64,000 nt of DNA from contig NZ_CP018335.1 in the NCBI RefSeq assembly GCF_001902295.1, positions 1,488,001 to 1,552,000 of the forward strand, in the 5' to 3' direction. Under the pieces are notes generated by a model that saw only the letters and a list, made by a program, of their open reading frames with translations, was not told the DNA's origin and ran no database searches. Positions 43,951 to 54,041 of the stretch are shown piece after piece; the first letter of the stretch is position 1, and the number at the start of each line of letters is the position of its first letter. This DNA is from Clostridium kluyveri. GTDB lineage: Bacteria; Bacillota; Clostridia; Clostridiales; Clostridiaceae. The translations under genes and the position numbers were made by a program.

Positions 43951-44148
43951 ATGATGGACATAAGTTTAATTTTTAAGATAGCAGGGGTAGGCATAATTGT
44001 TATCCTTATAAATAAAGTTTTAGAATCCAGCGGCAAAGGGGATTATGCAGTGGTAACCAACTTAGCGGGAATTTTAATTGTACTTATGATGGTAATAGAC
44101 TTGGTAAATAAATTATTCAATACAGTTAGAACTATGTTTCAACTTTAG
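43951..44148 (+). CDS. spoIIIAC: Stage III sporulation protein AC
   Basis: About 65 residues with two membrane helices (LIFKIAGVGIIVILINKVL and LAGILIVLMMVIDLV), the normal SpoIIIAC size. The open frame extends upstream to 43831 within spoIIIAB, but GGGGAG at about 43937 and the conserved length show that the protein starts at ATG 43951 or 43954. Part of the channel base in the mother-cell membrane. Confidence 0.9.
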   Translation: MMDISLIFKIAGVGIIVILINKVLESSGKGDYAVVTNLAGILIVLMMVIDLVNKLFNTVRTMFQL

Positions 44149-44157
44149 GAGAGCGCC

Positions 44158-44541
44158 ATGGAGATAATTAAAGTAGTAGCATTTGCATTTGTTGCATTAT
44201 TTATAGTATTACTGTTTAAAGATAGAAGAGATGATATAGCAGTTTATATAAGTATAGTTTCTGGGGTTATGATATTTTTATTTATGATAACCAAGATAAC
44301 TGCCATACTGCAATTTATACAGCAATTAGCAGCTAAGGCAAATATAAATTTTATTTATTTAACCACTGTATTTAAAATACTTGCTATTGCATATTTGGCT
44401 TCTTTTTGCAGTGAGATATGCAGGGATGCAGGACAGGGGAATTTAGGAGCAAAAGTTGAATTTGCAGGTAAAATTTTAATTTTAGTACTTGCAATTCCTA
44501 TACTTATGGCTGTATTACAGTCAATTTTAAAGATTATGTAG
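44158..44541 (+). CDS. spoIIIAD: Stage III sporulation protein AD
   Basis: A 127-residue membrane protein with four hydrophobic segments (VVAFAFVALFIVLLF; VSGVMIFLFMITKI; FKILAIAYLASFC; ILILVLAIPILMAVL). The sequence AYLASFCSEICRDAGQ is characteristic of the family. It follows spoIIIAC by 9 nt and touches spoIIIAE through its stop codon. Confidence 0.93.
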   Translation: MEIIKVVAFAFVALFIVLLFKDRRDDIAVYISIVSGVMIFLFMITKITAILQFIQQLAAKANINFIYLTTVFKILAIAYLASFCSEICRDAGQGNLGAKVEFAGKILILVLAIPILMAVLQSILKIM

Positions 44542-44550
44542 GTGTTAATT

Positions 44551-45759
44551 ATGAAAAATAGTGTATTGATATTAACTATAGTTTTATTAATATGTTTTAA
44601 TGTACAAGCTTTTGATACAAACACTGCAGAAACAAATACACAAAGTAAAATAAATGTGGAAAATACTCAACAAAATACTGTGAAAAATGAAGAAGATGGA
44701 AGTGATCAGGAACAGATAAATCAATTCTATGATTATATAACAAATATGAAGACGGATAATGAGTTATTAAATGACATAGATGTGAAAACCTACGTGAAAA
44801 ATTTTTTAAAAAGTGGAGAAGGAGGTATATCATTTAAAAAAATTTTAAGTGCAGTAATGTCCTATGGGGTAAGAGAGTTGAAAGCATCTTTAAAGTTATT
44901 AGTACTTTTAGTAATAATATCAATTATATGCACTCTTCTTACCAATTTACAAAGAGCCTTTAGCAGTGAACAATTATCTAATATAGCATATTTTGCATGT
45001 TACTCACTTATAATAATAATAATGTCAAAGAGTTTTTATATAGGAGTGGATATAGCCAAATCTGCTATAAACCAAATGACAAGTTTTATGGTAGCCTTAA
45101 TACCTGTGCTTATAACCTTAGTAGCTTCTGTAGGAGGTTTTGTAGAAGCCGCAGTTATGGATCCAATCATAATAGGAGCTATAACTATAAGTGCAAATTT
45201 ATTTATGTATATTATAATTCCTGTAATATCCATGTCCTTTGTACTTCAATTTGTAAATAACTTATCTTCCGAGTATAAGATAGACAAATTGACCAAGCTT
45301 TTAAATCAAGGTGCATTATGGACCCAGGGAATTATAATGACCATATTTATAGGGGTAATAACTATAAGAGGAATTACTTCAAAGACTATTGATCAGGTTA
45401 CAGCAAAAACAGCCAAATTTGCAGTAGACAATTTTGTACCTATAGTAGGCAAGAGTCTGTCAGATGCTATATCTACCGTAGCTGGATATTCCGTATTATT
45501 AAAAAATGCATTGAGCAGTTTAGGGCTCATAGTAATTATAGCGATGCTTTTATTTCCTATAATTAAATTAATAATTATGATAGTTTTGTATAAATTAACA
45601 GCAGCCCTTATAGAACCTATAAGTGATGGAAGATTGGTGAACTGCATAAATTCTGCAGGAGATTCTCTTATACTTATAATGTCTTGTCTAATATGTGTGT
45701 CTATAATGTTCTTTATAATGATATCAATTGTAGCTTCAGCAGGAAGAGTTATGATATGA
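44551..45759 (+). CDS. spoIIIAE: Stage III sporulation protein AE
   Basis: About 402 residues: an N-terminal signal sequence (MKNSVLILTIVLLICFNVQA), a polar extracytoplasmic segment, then seven or so membrane helices including SMSFVLQFVNNLSSEYKIDKLTKL and GVITIRGITSKT. It is the main polytopic component of the spoIIIA complex. TAGGTG upstream supports ATG 44551 rather than the GTG that overlaps the spoIIIAD stop. Confidence 0.94.
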   Translation: MKNSVLILTIVLLICFNVQAFDTNTAETNTQSKINVENTQQNTVKNEEDGSDQEQINQFYDYITNMKTDNELLNDIDVKTYVKNFLKSGEGGISFKKILSAVMSYGVRELKASLKLLVLLVIISIICTLLTNLQRAFSSEQLSNIAYFACYSLIIIIMSKSFYIGVDIAKSAINQMTSFMVALIPVLITLVASVGGFVEAAVMDPIIIGAITISANLFMYIIIPVISMSFVLQFVNNLSSEYKIDKLTKLLNQGALWTQGIIMTIFIGVITIRGITSKTIDQVTAKTAKFAVDNFVPIVGKSLSDAISTVAGYSVLLKNALSSLGLIVIIAMLLFPIIKLIIMIVLYKLTAALIEPISDGRLVNCINSAGDSLILIMSCLICVSIMFFIMISIVASAGRVMI

Positions 45760-45774
45760 AAGGGGTGAAATGTT

Positions 45775-46371
45775 ATGATTGAATCCCTGAGACAGTGGTT
45801 AATAGGCATATGTACAGCTGTATTTTTCATTACTGCCATAGAGATGCTTTTACCAGATAATAGTATGAAAAAATATTGTAAATTTGTATTGGGGCTTATA
45901 TTGATTACAGTATTTATTAATCCGTTGATAAAGATATTTAATAAAGATTTTGATATAAACAGCTATACAGCAAAAGCTATAGAGAGCTTTGAAGAGAATA
46001 CTAAAAGTGAAAAATCTTTAAAAGATTTTAATGAATATAAGGAAAAAAGTAAAGCAGACACCATAGAAGCTTTTGAAAGTAATCTCAAGTTAAGCTGTGA
46101 AAAAGACTTAAAGGAAAAATATCCAGATGGAAATTATAAGGTAATGGTGGAGGCTGCCTATGATGAGGAAAACAATATTGTATATATAAAAAATATGAAT
46201 GTAGAAATTCAAAAAGGTAGTGTTGAAAAAGTGAAAAAAGTAGATGTAAGTGGTAAAACTACTTCTGTAAGTAATTTTGATGAAGAAAATAATGAGCAGT
46301 GTAATAAGATAAAGAACTACTTAAGCAAGGAATTAAATGTATCGGAAGATGTGATACATGTAAATTCTTGA
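45775..46371 (+). CDS. spoIIIAF: Stage III sporulation protein AF
   Basis: 198 residues: two N-terminal helices (WLIGICTAVFFITAIEMLL and FVLGLILITVFINPLIKIF) followed by a soluble ring-building-like domain that faces the intermembrane space, with a charged linker between. The C-terminal KIKNYLSKELNVSEDVIHV matches the ring-building motif pattern of SpoIIIAG/AH. ATG after AAGGGGTG. Confidence 0.93.
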   Translation: MIESLRQWLIGICTAVFFITAIEMLLPDNSMKKYCKFVLGLILITVFINPLIKIFNKDFDINSYTAKAIESFEENTKSEKSLKDFNEYKEKSKADTIEAFESNLKLSCEKDLKEKYPDGNYKVMVEAAYDEENNIVYIKNMNVEIQKGSVEKVKKVDVSGKTTSVSNFDEENNEQCNKIKNYLSKELNVSEDVIHVNS

Positions 46372-46386
46372 TGAGGAGGGGTAATT

Positions 46387-47034
46387 TTGAATTTTAAAAA
46401 ATGGCTTAACGAGCTTCTTAAAAAAGGTGATAAAAAAAATTCTAATGATAAAAAAAATATTACGAATTTGGCCATAGTATTTTTAATAGGATTGCTCATA
46501 ATTATAACTATAAATTTTTTTAGTGGTTACAGTAAAAATACATATAATAATTTAAATAGTAATAAAAGTAGTAGCACAGATGATACTAAAAAGGATACCA
46601 CTGAAGAATCCACCTCCACAGATGAAAATAGCTCCCATGATTATGAAGAATCCATACAAAAAAATTTAAAAAATACTTTAGAACAGATAGAAGGGGTAGG
46701 AAAAGTAGAAGTCATGATTAGTTTTGAAAGTGGAGAGGAACATGTACCAGCAGTAAATGTAAATGATACAACTAATACCACAGAGGAGAAGGATAATGAA
46801 GGAGGAACGAGAAATACTACTCAAAAAAATAATGGAAGCACAGTGGTTATCACAAACGATGGGAGCAAATCAGAACCACTCATAGTAAAAACATACAATC
46901 CAAAAATCTCAGGGGTGTTTGTGGTAGCTGAAGGAGCTGAGAATAAAATAACTGAACTTAGGATATCAAAGGCTATAACTGATTTATTTGGATTATCCGA
47001 AGATAAGGTAAATGTATACCCTATGAAAAAGTAG
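46387..47034 (+). CDS. spoIIIAG: Stage III sporulation protein AG
   Basis: 215 residues with a cytoplasmic basic head, one membrane helix (LAIVFLIGLLIIITINFF), a long Ser/Thr/Asp-rich linker, and the ring-building domain (VEVMISFESGEEHVPAV to AITDLFGLSEDKVNVYPMKK). In Bacillus it forms a large ring of the intercellular channel. The start is TTG after GAGGAGGGG. Confidence 0.93.
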   Translation: MNFKKWLNELLKKGDKKNSNDKKNITNLAIVFLIGLLIIITINFFSGYSKNTYNNLNSNKSSSTDDTKKDTTEESTSTDENSSHDYEESIQKNLKNTLEQIEGVGKVEVMISFESGEEHVPAVNVNDTTNTTEEKDNEGGTRNTTQKNNGSTVVITNDGSKSEPLIVKTYNPKISGVFVVAEGAENKITELRISKAITDLFGLSEDKVNVYPMKK

Positions 47035-47073
47035 TATATAAGTCTACCTTTAAGCATATAATTTTTTAGAGTT

Positions 47074-47109
47074 AGACATCTTAGAATAAATAATAAATCA
47101 AAGATGTCT
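47074..47109 (+). other. Hairpin between spoIIIAG and spoIIIAH
   Basis: A perfect 9-bp stem (AGACATCTT with AAGATGTCT) has an 18-nt loop and ends about 8 nt before the ribosome binding site of spoIIIAH. There is no T-run. It may set the relative amount of SpoIIIAH, or mark an RNA-processing site. Confidence 0.5.
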
Positions 47110-47129
47110 TATATAGAGGGGGAATTAAA

Positions 47130-47678
47130 ATGAATAAAAAGCAGGCAGTTATAATTGTAACTCTTTTAGCGTTAATAGTTTGTGTAGGAGTAGTTGCTAC
47201 AAAACTCAATAGTCCTATAAATTATGTAAATGGTTTAGATAATAATGGAACTAGTAATAGTACAGTATCATCAAGCAGCACTAAAAGTAAAAGCACAGAG
47301 TCTGGTACTACACAATCTAAAGATAGTGAGTCTCAATTTTTCGAAGAAACAAGACTTACAAGAGATCAAAAAAATGCAGAAACTCTCCAAACCTTAAAAA
47401 ATTTTATAGATGACCAAAATGTATCTCAGGATAATCGTACAGATGCTGAAAAAAAATATACTGCCCTGGCTATGAATGCAAATTATGAAATGAAGATAGA
47501 AAATACTTTAAAAAGTAAGGGGTATGAGGATGCCATATGCTCTATAGAAAATGATAAGGTTAGAATAATAGTTAAAAATAAAGAAAAATTAACAGATAAG
47601 AATACACGAGAAATAAAAGATGTGGTTATGAGTATTTCTAAATTGCAGGATGTGGAGATTGAAGTGAAGGAAAACTAA
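47130..47678 (+). CDS. spoIIIAH: Stage III sporulation protein AH
   Basis: A 182-residue membrane-anchored protein that in Bacillus meets forespore SpoIIQ across the intermembrane space. One N-terminal helix (AVIIVTLLALIVCVGVVAT), a Ser/Thr-rich linker, and the SpoIIIAH/YscJ-like domain (EKKYTALAMNANYEMKIEN to LQDVEIEVKEN). ATG after AGAGGGGG. A 96-nt gap with a hairpin separates it from spoIIIAG, the widest gap in the operon. Confidence 0.93.
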   Translation: MNKKQAVIIVTLLALIVCVGVVATKLNSPINYVNGLDNNGTSNSTVSSSSTKSKSTESGTTQSKDSESQFFEETRLTRDQKNAETLQTLKNFIDDQNVSQDNRTDAEKKYTALAMNANYEMKIENTLKSKGYEDAICSIENDKVRIIVKNKEKLTDKNTREIKDVVMSISKLQDVEIEVKEN

Positions 47679-47765
47679 ATTTTTAAGATTAAATGCAGTA
47701 AGGATAGTTACATAATAGATATAACATATGTGAAAATAATAATGAGTTAAAAATAGTTAAATTAA

Positions 47766-47794
47766 TTGTAAAAGAAAAATTCATTTGATATAAT
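47766..47794 (+). promoter_or_regulatory. Sigma-A-type promoter of the Asp23 gene
   Basis: TTGTAA (47766-47771), a 17-nt spacer and a perfect TATAAT (47789-47794), about 50 nt before the Asp23 start. It would make this gene independent of the sporulation operon in front. Confidence 0.65.
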
Positions 47795-47842
47795 GTATCT
47801 AATGTTAATCTTTCCATGATGTGAAATCTAGGAGGTGCAGTT

Positions 47843-48241
47843 ATGGAAGAAAATATGAATAATGAAATTAACATGGGTATTGTAAAAATATCTGATGAAG
47901 TTGTAGGCGTAATTGCAGGTCTTGCTACTACGGAGATAAATGGAATAGTTGGAATGAGTGCCAGTCTTGTAGGGGGGATTACCCAAATACTAACAGGTAA
48001 AAAGAATTTATCAAAGGGCGTCAAAGTGAGTGTAGGAGAAAATAATGCAGCTATAGATTTATTTGTGGTAGTAGAGTATGGAGTAAGAATTCCTGATGTG
48101 GCCTTAAAGGTTCAACAAAATGTAAAAAGGGCAGTGGAATCTATAACGGGATTGGAAGTTTCAGCTGTAAATATACATGTGCAAAATGTTATGATTTCTA
48201 AGGCAGAAGAAAATGATGATATTGATATTATGGAAGAGTAA
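47843..48241 (+). CDS. Asp23/Gls24 family envelope stress protein (YqhY-like)
   Basis: A 132-residue protein of the Asp23 domain: GIVKISDEVVGVIAGLATTEINGIVGMS, then GVKVSVGENNAAIDLFVVVEYG and RAVESITGLEVSAVNIHVQNV. In Bacillus the homologue YqhY follows accBC and affects acetyl-CoA carboxylase; here accBC are missing although the neighbours spoIIIAH and nusB are kept. The ATG follows AGGAGGTG, and a strong terminator follows the gene. Confidence 0.92.
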   Translation: MEENMNNEINMGIVKISDEVVGVIAGLATTEINGIVGMSASLVGGITQILTGKKNLSKGVKVSVGENNAAIDLFVVVEYGVRIPDVALKVQQNVKRAVESITGLEVSAVNIHVQNVMISKAEENDDIDIMEE

Positions 48242-48247
48242 AATACT

Positions 48248-48276
48248 AACACCCTCTATGTTAAGAGGGTGTTTAT
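48248..48276 (+). terminator. Rho-independent terminator after the Asp23 gene
   Basis: A perfect 10-bp GC-containing stem (48248-48257 with 48264-48273) with a 6-nt loop, followed by a T-rich stretch. Confidence 0.88.
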
Positions 48277-48426
48277 GTTTAATGTGTGTATTAAAATGCT
48301 TAGATTATGTATAAATATATATTTGTATATAGATATACTTGAACTAGTATATTAGTTTAAGTATAATTATATCTGAAATGACAATAATTATTTTTAAAAG
48401 AGTATATATCCAGGCGGGAGGAAAAG

Positions 48427-48888
48427 ATGAATAGAAAAAAGACTAGAGAATTGACCATGAAATTATTATTTCAAATGGCTATAAATAAAGAAAAAGCTGA
48501 TGTCATTATATCAAATTTAAAAGAAAATATTGAAATGGAGCAGACAAGTCAAAAAAATAGTACATCACAAATTTATGGAGAAAATACCGGTGATTTGAAA
48601 AATATAGATATAGATTATGTAATAAGAGTGCTAAAGGGAATAGAAAAAAATGAAGATATGCTAAATATGGAGATTGAAAAATATTTGAGAAATTGGAAGC
48701 TGAATAGATTATCTAAAGTAGATTCTGCAATTCTAAAAATTTGTACATATGAATTTTTACACGAAGATGATATACCTGAAAAGGTATCTATAAATGAAGC
48801 CATAGAATTAGCTAAAAAATATTCATCTGAAAAATCTGCCTCATTTATAAATGGAGTGCTTGGAAATATGATAAAAGATGAAAAATAA
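48427..48888 (+). CDS. nusB: Transcription antitermination factor NusB
   Basis: A 153-residue all-helical protein that, with NusE (S10), binds boxA RNA during rRNA transcription. [13 protein letters not shown] opens it, [20 protein letters not shown] is the core helix and [15 protein letters not shown] the C terminus. A polar insert (about 38-60, Ser/Thr/Asn-rich) makes it slightly longer than average. ATG after GGCGGGAGG. First gene of a tightly packed operon down to at least xseB and ispA. Confidence 0.95.
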   Translation: MNRKKTRELTMKLLFQMAINKEKADVIISNLKENIEMEQTSQKNSTSQIYGENTGDLKNIDIDYVIRVLKGIEKNEDMLNMEIEKYLRNWKLNRLSKVDSAILKICTYEFLHEDDIPEKVSINEAIELAKKYSSEKSASFINGVLGNMIKDEK

Positions 48889-48916
48889 AAAAGTGATAAT
48901 ATATAAGAGGTAAGGT

Positions 48917-50119
48917 ATGTATATTAAAACGTTAACAGTGTCTGATATTAACCGTTACATAAAGAAAACTCTGGATAATGATTTTATACTTGGTAATTGT
49001 TCTGTTAAAGGAGAAGTTTCGAATTTTAAGTTTCACAGCAGTGGACATATGTATTTTTCTTTAAAAGATAAGTTTAGTAAAATAAATTGTATCATGTTTA
49101 AAAGTTCAGTGGAAAGGTTGAATTTTATGCCAGGAGATGGCATGAAAGTTATAGTTAAAGGAAGAATATCCCTATATGAAAAAGAAGGGGTATATCAACT
49201 TTATTGTAGTGAAATGAAGCCGGAGGGAATGGGAGAATTATATCTGGCTTTTGAAAAACTAAAGATAGAATTAGAAAAAAAAGGATTATTTGATATTTCA
49301 CATAAGAAAAAGATACCTATCTATGCTAAAAAAATAGGAGTAATTACATCACCTACAGGAGCAGCAGTTAAAGATATAATAAATGTAACTAGAAGAAAAA
49401 ATAAAAAAATAGAACTTTTAATTTATCCTTCACTAGTACAGGGAACAGGTGCTAGTGATAATATTATAAAGGGGATTGAAGCTTTCAATTCCATGGAAGA
49501 TGTAGAACTTATAATTATAGCAAGAGGAGGAGGTTCTATAGAGGAGCTTTGGTGCTTTAACGATGAAAAATTGGCAGAAGCTGTGTATAGTTCTAAAAAA
49601 CCTATAATAACAGGAGTTGGACATGAAATTGACTATACCATAGTGGATTTTGTATCTGACATGAGGGCACCTACCCCTTCTGCTGCTGCGGAAATTGGAG
49701 TTTTCAGTTTGGAAGAATATGTGCAGAAAATATTAAATTATAAAAATAAGCTCTATAATAGTGTTAAAAATACAGTAAATGATAAAAAGAATAGACTGGC
49801 TTTTGTGAAAAAAACTTTAGAAGTAAATAATCCTTTAACTTACATAGCAAATGAATATGAGAATATAGACAAAATCAAAGAATCCTTAGACTTCAAAATG
49901 AAAGTAACCATTAATGAAAAAAAAGAAAAACTAGGGAAAATAAATGCACTTCTTTCTGCCCATAATCCATTGAATATTTTAAATAAAGGATATTGTATAA
50001 TAGAAGATGAACAGAAAAATGTTATATCTTCTATAGAAGAACTAAATAAAAAATATAAAGTTGATATTACCATGAAAGATGGAACTTCCAAAGTTGAGCT
50101 TATTCATTACAAAAAGTGA
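48917..50119 (+). CDS. xseA: Exodeoxyribonuclease VII large subunit
   Basis: A 400-residue subunit of the exonuclease that degrades single-stranded DNA from both ends. The N-terminal OB-fold ([36 protein letters not shown]) is followed by the catalytic domain with [31 protein letters not shown] and [20 protein letters not shown], then a coiled coil. The ATG follows AAGAGGTAAGG. Paired with xseB 15 nt downstream. Confidence 0.97.
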   Translation: MYIKTLTVSDINRYIKKTLDNDFILGNCSVKGEVSNFKFHSSGHMYFSLKDKFSKINCIMFKSSVERLNFMPGDGMKVIVKGRISLYEKEGVYQLYCSEMKPEGMGELYLAFEKLKIELEKKGLFDISHKKKIPIYAKKIGVITSPTGAAVKDIINVTRRKNKKIELLIYPSLVQGTGASDNIIKGIEAFNSMEDVELIIIARGGGSIEELWCFNDEKLAEAVYSSKKPIITGVGHEIDYTIVDFVSDMRAPTPSAAAEIGVFSLEEYVQKILNYKNKLYNSVKNTVNDKKNRLAFVKKTLEVNNPLTYIANEYENIDKIKESLDFKMKVTINEKKEKLGKINALLSAHNPLNILNKGYCIIEDEQKNVISSIEELNKKYKVDITMKDGTSKVELIHYKK

Positions 50120-50134
50120 GGTGATTGTGGATTT

Positions 50135-50353
50135 ATGCCTAGGAAAACAGAAACTTATGAAAGCATAATGTTAAAACTGGAAAATATAGTAGCATCTATG
50201 GATAGTAGTGAGTTGTCTTTGGAAAATAGTTTAAAAAATTATGAAGAAGGGGTAAAACTCTGCAATAAGTTATATAAGATTTTAAATGAAGCTGAAGAGA
50301 AAATAAAAGTTCTTACTGAAGAGGGAGAAAGGGATTTTGATATTGAATCTTAA
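50135..50353 (+). CDS. xseB: Exodeoxyribonuclease VII small subunit
   Basis: 72 residues, two helices, with the family sequence TYESIMLKLENIVASMDSSELSLENSLKNYEEGVKLC read in segments. It binds the coiled coil of XseA. ATG after GAGGTGATTG. Confidence 0.95.
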   Translation: MPRKTETYESIMLKLENIVASMDSSELSLENSLKNYEEGVKLCNKLYKILNEAEEKIKVLTEEGERDFDIES

Positions 50354-50377
50354 AATTACGGAATGGAGAAGTATACT

Positions 50378-51259
50378 ATGGAAATTAAAAGGGTATTTAA
50401 ATCTCTAAAGGAAGAACTAGATATATATTTGATGGAATATATGAAAGGCAGGGGAACCTATAATAGAAAAATATATGATTCCATGGAATATAGTTTAAAT
50501 GCAGGAGGCAAGAGAATAAGGCCTATGTTGTTTCTTCTAACCTATAGAATGTATAATACAGATTATAGTAAAGTTATGGATATTGCAGCGGCTATAGAAA
50601 TGATACATACTTATTCTTTGATTCACGATGACCTGCCTGCTATGGATAATGATGATTTAAGAAGGGGAAAACCTACAAATCACAAAATATTTGGAGAAGC
50701 TATTGCAATACTCGGGGGAGATGCTCTCTTAAATGAAGCCATGAGCATTATGTTTAGGCACTGCATAGGAAAAGGGGAAAATGCCATAAGGGCTTGTAGC
50801 ATTATTTCTGAAAGTGCAGGGGCAGAAGGAATGATAGGAGGGCAGACAGTAGATATTTTAAGCGAAAATGTAAAAATACCTGTAGATAAGCTCTATTATA
50901 TGCACAGTAGAAAAACAGGAGCAATAATAAAAGCTTCAATAGTTTCTGCTGCAGTATATGCATCCACTGGAGAGAAAGAAATAGACAAATTAAAATGTTA
51001 TGGTGAAAAGTTAGGATTGGCATTTCAAATAAAGGATGATATATTGGACGTATTAGGTGATGATGCTGTTTTGGGAAAAAAGACAAAAAGCGACTTGAAT
51101 AATAATAAGACTACCTTTGTAACTGTTTATGGATTGGATAGATGTGACAGAATGTGCAGCGAAATTACGAAAGAGTGTATGGAAATTTTAAATGAAATAG
51201 AGGGAGATACCTCTTATTTAAAAGAGTTAACTCTGTTTTTATTAAACAGAAAAAAATAA
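50378..51259 (+). CDS. ispA: Short-chain polyprenyl (farnesyl/geranyl) diphosphate synthase
   Basis: About 293 residues, all helical. It condenses IPP with allylic diphosphates. The first aspartate-rich motif is D84-D85-LPAM-D90, with GGKRIRPML before it and GGDALLNEA after; the second is FQIKDDILD. Two residues lie between the aspartate pairs as in bacterial FPP/GPP synthases. The frame opens at ATG 50363, but GGAG at 50366-50369 supports ATG 50378. It precedes dxs, so isoprenoid precursor genes are adjacent. Confidence 0.94.
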   Translation: MEIKRVFKSLKEELDIYLMEYMKGRGTYNRKIYDSMEYSLNAGGKRIRPMLFLLTYRMYNTDYSKVMDIAAAIEMIHTYSLIHDDLPAMDNDDLRRGKPTNHKIFGEAIAILGGDALLNEAMSIMFRHCIGKGENAIRACSIISESAGAEGMIGGQTVDILSENVKIPVDKLYYMHSRKTGAIIKASIVSAAVYASTGEKEIDKLKCYGEKLGLAFQIKDDILDVLGDDAVLGKKTKSDLNNNKTTFVTVYGLDRCDRMCSEITKECMEILNEIEGDTSYLKELTLFLLNRKK

Positions 51260-51321
51260 AGTATTATGACACAGTAGAGTATTCAATTTCTATTATTATT
51301 GTGTAAAAGAGGATAGGTAAA

Positions 51322-53196
51322 ATGTTTAATTTATTAGATAATTATAAAGATGTAAATGACATAAAAAAAATGTCTTTAGATGAGAAAAAACAGCTGGCTT
51401 TAGAAATTAGAGAATTTTTAATTGAAAATGTGTCTAAAACGGGAGGGCATTTAGCATCCAATTTGGGGGTTGTAGAACTTACATTAAGTTTATTTAGTAT
51501 TTTTGATTTAAATCATGATAAGCTTATATGGGATGTAGGACATCAAGCTTATGTGCATAAGCTTCTTACAGGAAGAAAAGATAAATTTCATACCTTAAGA
51601 CAATTTGGAGGAATAAGCGGGTTTCCTAAAAGATGTGAAAGTGTGTATGATTTCTTTGAAACTGGACACAGCAGTACTTCCATATCTGCAGCACTAGGTA
51701 TGGCCAGAGCTAGAGACTTAAAGGGAGAAAAACATAATGTGGTGGCAGTTATAGGAGACGGAGCATTAACGGGAGGAATGGCACTGGAGGCACTAAATGA
51801 CGTAGGCTACAGAAAGACAAAACTTATAATAATACTAAATGACAATCAAATGTCCATAGGGAAAAATGTAGGAGGAGTATCTAGATATTTAAATAAATTA
51901 AGAGTAGATCCAAAGTATAATAAATTTAAAGAAGAAGTGGAAAGTACATTAAAAAAAATACCTAATATAGGGAAAGGTATGGCTAAATATCTTGAAAGAT
52001 TAAAAAATGGAATAAAAAAAATGGTAGTATCGGGAATGTTCTTTGAAGATATAGGAATAAAGTATTTAGGGCCCATAGATGGACATAATATAAAGGACCT
52101 TACGGAAGTTATGACTGCTGCAAAAAAAGTAAATAATCCAGTTATTATTCATGTAATAACTAAAAAAGGCAAGGGTTATGAATTTGCAGAGAAAAATCCA
52201 GGTAAATTTCATGGAATAGGGCCTTTCAATTGTAATAATGGAGAGATAGCAGCTACCTCCACCAATACATATTCCAAGGTCTTTGGAGATGAAATGGTAA
52301 ACTTAGCAAGAGAAGATAAAAAAATAGTAGTTATAACTGCTGCCATGAGGGATGGCACTGGACTTCAAAATTTTGCAAAAGAATTTCCAGAAAGATTTTT
52401 TGATGTGGGAATTGCAGAACAACATGCTGTAACTTTAGCAGGAGGAATGGCAGTGGAAGGATTAAAACCTGTATTTGCAGTTTATTCTACTTTTCTTCAG
52501 AGAAGTTATGATCAGCTTCTTCATGATATATGTATTCAAAAGCTGCCGGTGGTTTTTGCTGTGGACAGGGCAGGAATTGTGGGAGATGATGGAGAAACTC
52601 ATCAGGGTATATTTGATTTGTCCTATTTAACTGAAATGCCTAATATGACTGTTATGTCACCTAAATGTATGGCTGAACTTACACATATGCTAAAGTGGGC
52701 ATTAAATCAAAATTATCCTATAGCTATAAGGTATCCTCGGGGAGGGGATAATGTATACCTTACGCCTTTAGAAGATTTTGAATTTGGCAGATGGGAATAT
52801 ATTTTAAATAAAGGGAAAATAGCATTGGTAGCCCAGGGAAGAATGGTGGAGCATGCAGTCTTGGCGGCAGAAAAACTTGAACAAATGGGAATTTTAGTAA
52901 GAGTTATAAGTGCCTGTTTTATCAAGCCCTTAGATAAGGTGATGCTTCGGGAGTTGGTGGAAGAGGATGTGACTATTATAACTATTGAGGATAATATAAT
53001 AAGAGGCGGTCTTGGATCCTATATATTGGAGTATGTAAATACATTACATAGAAAAGTAGATGTAATAAATTTAGGATTTAAAGATGAGTTTGTAACACAT
53101 GGGAAACCAAGTATTTTATATAAATTGTATGGACTTGATACAGAAAGTATTGTAGATAAAGTACTTAAAGTAGTGAAATTAAGTGGTATATTTTAA
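51322..53196 (+). CDS. dxs: 1-deoxy-D-xylulose-5-phosphate synthase
   Basis: A 624-residue thiamine diphosphate enzyme joining pyruvate and glyceraldehyde 3-phosphate, the first step of the MEP isoprenoid pathway. The family landmarks [14 protein letters not shown], the TPP/Mg motif [17 protein letters not shown] and [12 protein letters not shown] lie in the first third. The transketolase-type middle ([37 protein letters not shown]) and C-terminal domain ([14 protein letters not shown]) follow in order. Shine-Dalgarno AGAGGATAGG before the ATG. It ends 20 nt before tlyA. Confidence 0.97.
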   Translation: MFNLLDNYKDVNDIKKMSLDEKKQLALEIREFLIENVSKTGGHLASNLGVVELTLSLFSIFDLNHDKLIWDVGHQAYVHKLLTGRKDKFHTLRQFGGISGFPKRCESVYDFFETGHSSTSISAALGMARARDLKGEKHNVVAVIGDGALTGGMALEALNDVGYRKTKLIIILNDNQMSIGKNVGGVSRYLNKLRVDPKYNKFKEEVESTLKKIPNIGKGMAKYLERLKNGIKKMVVSGMFFEDIGIKYLGPIDGHNIKDLTEVMTAAKKVNNPVIIHVITKKGKGYEFAEKNPGKFHGIGPFNCNNGEIAATSTNTYSKVFGDEMVNLAREDKKIVVITAAMRDGTGLQNFAKEFPERFFDVGIAEQHAVTLAGGMAVEGLKPVFAVYSTFLQRSYDQLLHDICIQKLPVVFAVDRAGIVGDDGETHQGIFDLSYLTEMPNMTVMSPKCMAELTHMLKWALNQNYPIAIRYPRGGDNVYLTPLEDFEFGRWEYILNKGKIALVAQGRMVEHAVLAAEKLEQMGILVRVISACFIKPLDKVMLRELVEEDVTIITIEDNIIRGGLGSYILEYVNTLHRKVDVINLGFKDEFVTHGKPSILYKLYGLDTESIVDKVLKVVKLSGIF

Positions 53197-53216
53197 AAGT
53201 GACAAAGGAGTTTGTT

Positions 53217-54041
53217 ATGTCAGAACCAAAGGAAAGAATAGATGTACTTTTAGTAGATAAAGGTATTTTTTCCTCAAGAGAGAGGGCAAGAGCCAGTATT
53301 ATGGCAGGAGAAATATTTGTAGATGGACGGAGAGTAGATAAGTGTGGACAAAATATAAAAAGAAGCTCTAATATAGAATTCAGAGGAGAAAAGCTTCCTT
53401 TTGTGAGCCGAGGAGGGTTAAAATTACAAAAAGCCTTAAAAAAATTTGATATAGTTTTAAAAGACAAGGTATGTCTGGATATAGGAGCATCTACGGGGGG
53501 ATTTACGGACTGCATGCTCCAGAATGGAGCTAAAAAAGTATTTTCCATAGATGTAGGATACGGTCAGTTTGCGTGGAAGCTTAGAACAGATGAGAGAGTA
53601 GTATGTATGGAAAGGACAAATATAAGGTATGTAACTTTTCAGGATATAGGGGAATATTGTGATTTTGCAAGTATAGATGTTTCCTTTATATCACTTAAAA
53701 AAGTTCTACCTGCAGTTATAAACTTATTAAAGGAAGATGGAAGTATAATAGCTCTTATAAAACCCCAGTTTGAAGCAGGAAGGGAAAAAGTGGGGAAGAA
53801 AGGAGTAGTTAGAGAACAATCTACCCATATAGAAGTTATTAAAGCAATTGTAACTTTTTTAAAAGAAAATAATTTAAAAATAATTTCTCTTGATTATTCA
53901 CCTATAAAGGGACCCGAAGGAAATATAGAATATTTAATATATTTTACCAAGGAAAAAGAAATAAATGAATTGTTTGAAGAAGAGGATATAAATACTATAG
54001 TAAGATCATCACATGGGGAACTGAATGGAGAGGAACTATGA
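53217..54041 (+). CDS. tlyA: TlyA family rRNA 2'-O-methyltransferase
   Basis: About 274 residues: an N-terminal S4 domain (RIDVLLVDKGIFSSRERARASIMAG) followed by an FtsJ-type Rossmann methyltransferase (VCLDIGASTGGFTDCMLQNGA, then FASIDVSFISLKKVLPA and IALIKPQFEAGREKVGKKG). TlyA methylates 23S C1920 and, in some species, 16S C1409. The frame opens at GTG 53199, but AAAGGAG at 53204-53210 places the start at ATG 53217. The stop overlaps the nadK start by 4 nt. Confidence 0.95.
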   Translation: MSEPKERIDVLLVDKGIFSSRERARASIMAGEIFVDGRRVDKCGQNIKRSSNIEFRGEKLPFVSRGGLKLQKALKKFDIVLKDKVCLDIGASTGGFTDCMLQNGAKKVFSIDVGYGQFAWKLRTDERVVCMERTNIRYVTFQDIGEYCDFASIDVSFISLKKVLPAVINLLKEDGSIIALIKPQFEAGREKVGKKGVVREQSTHIEVIKAIVTFLKENNLKIISLDYSPIKGPEGNIEYLIYFTKEKEINELFEEEDINTIVRSSHGELNGEEL

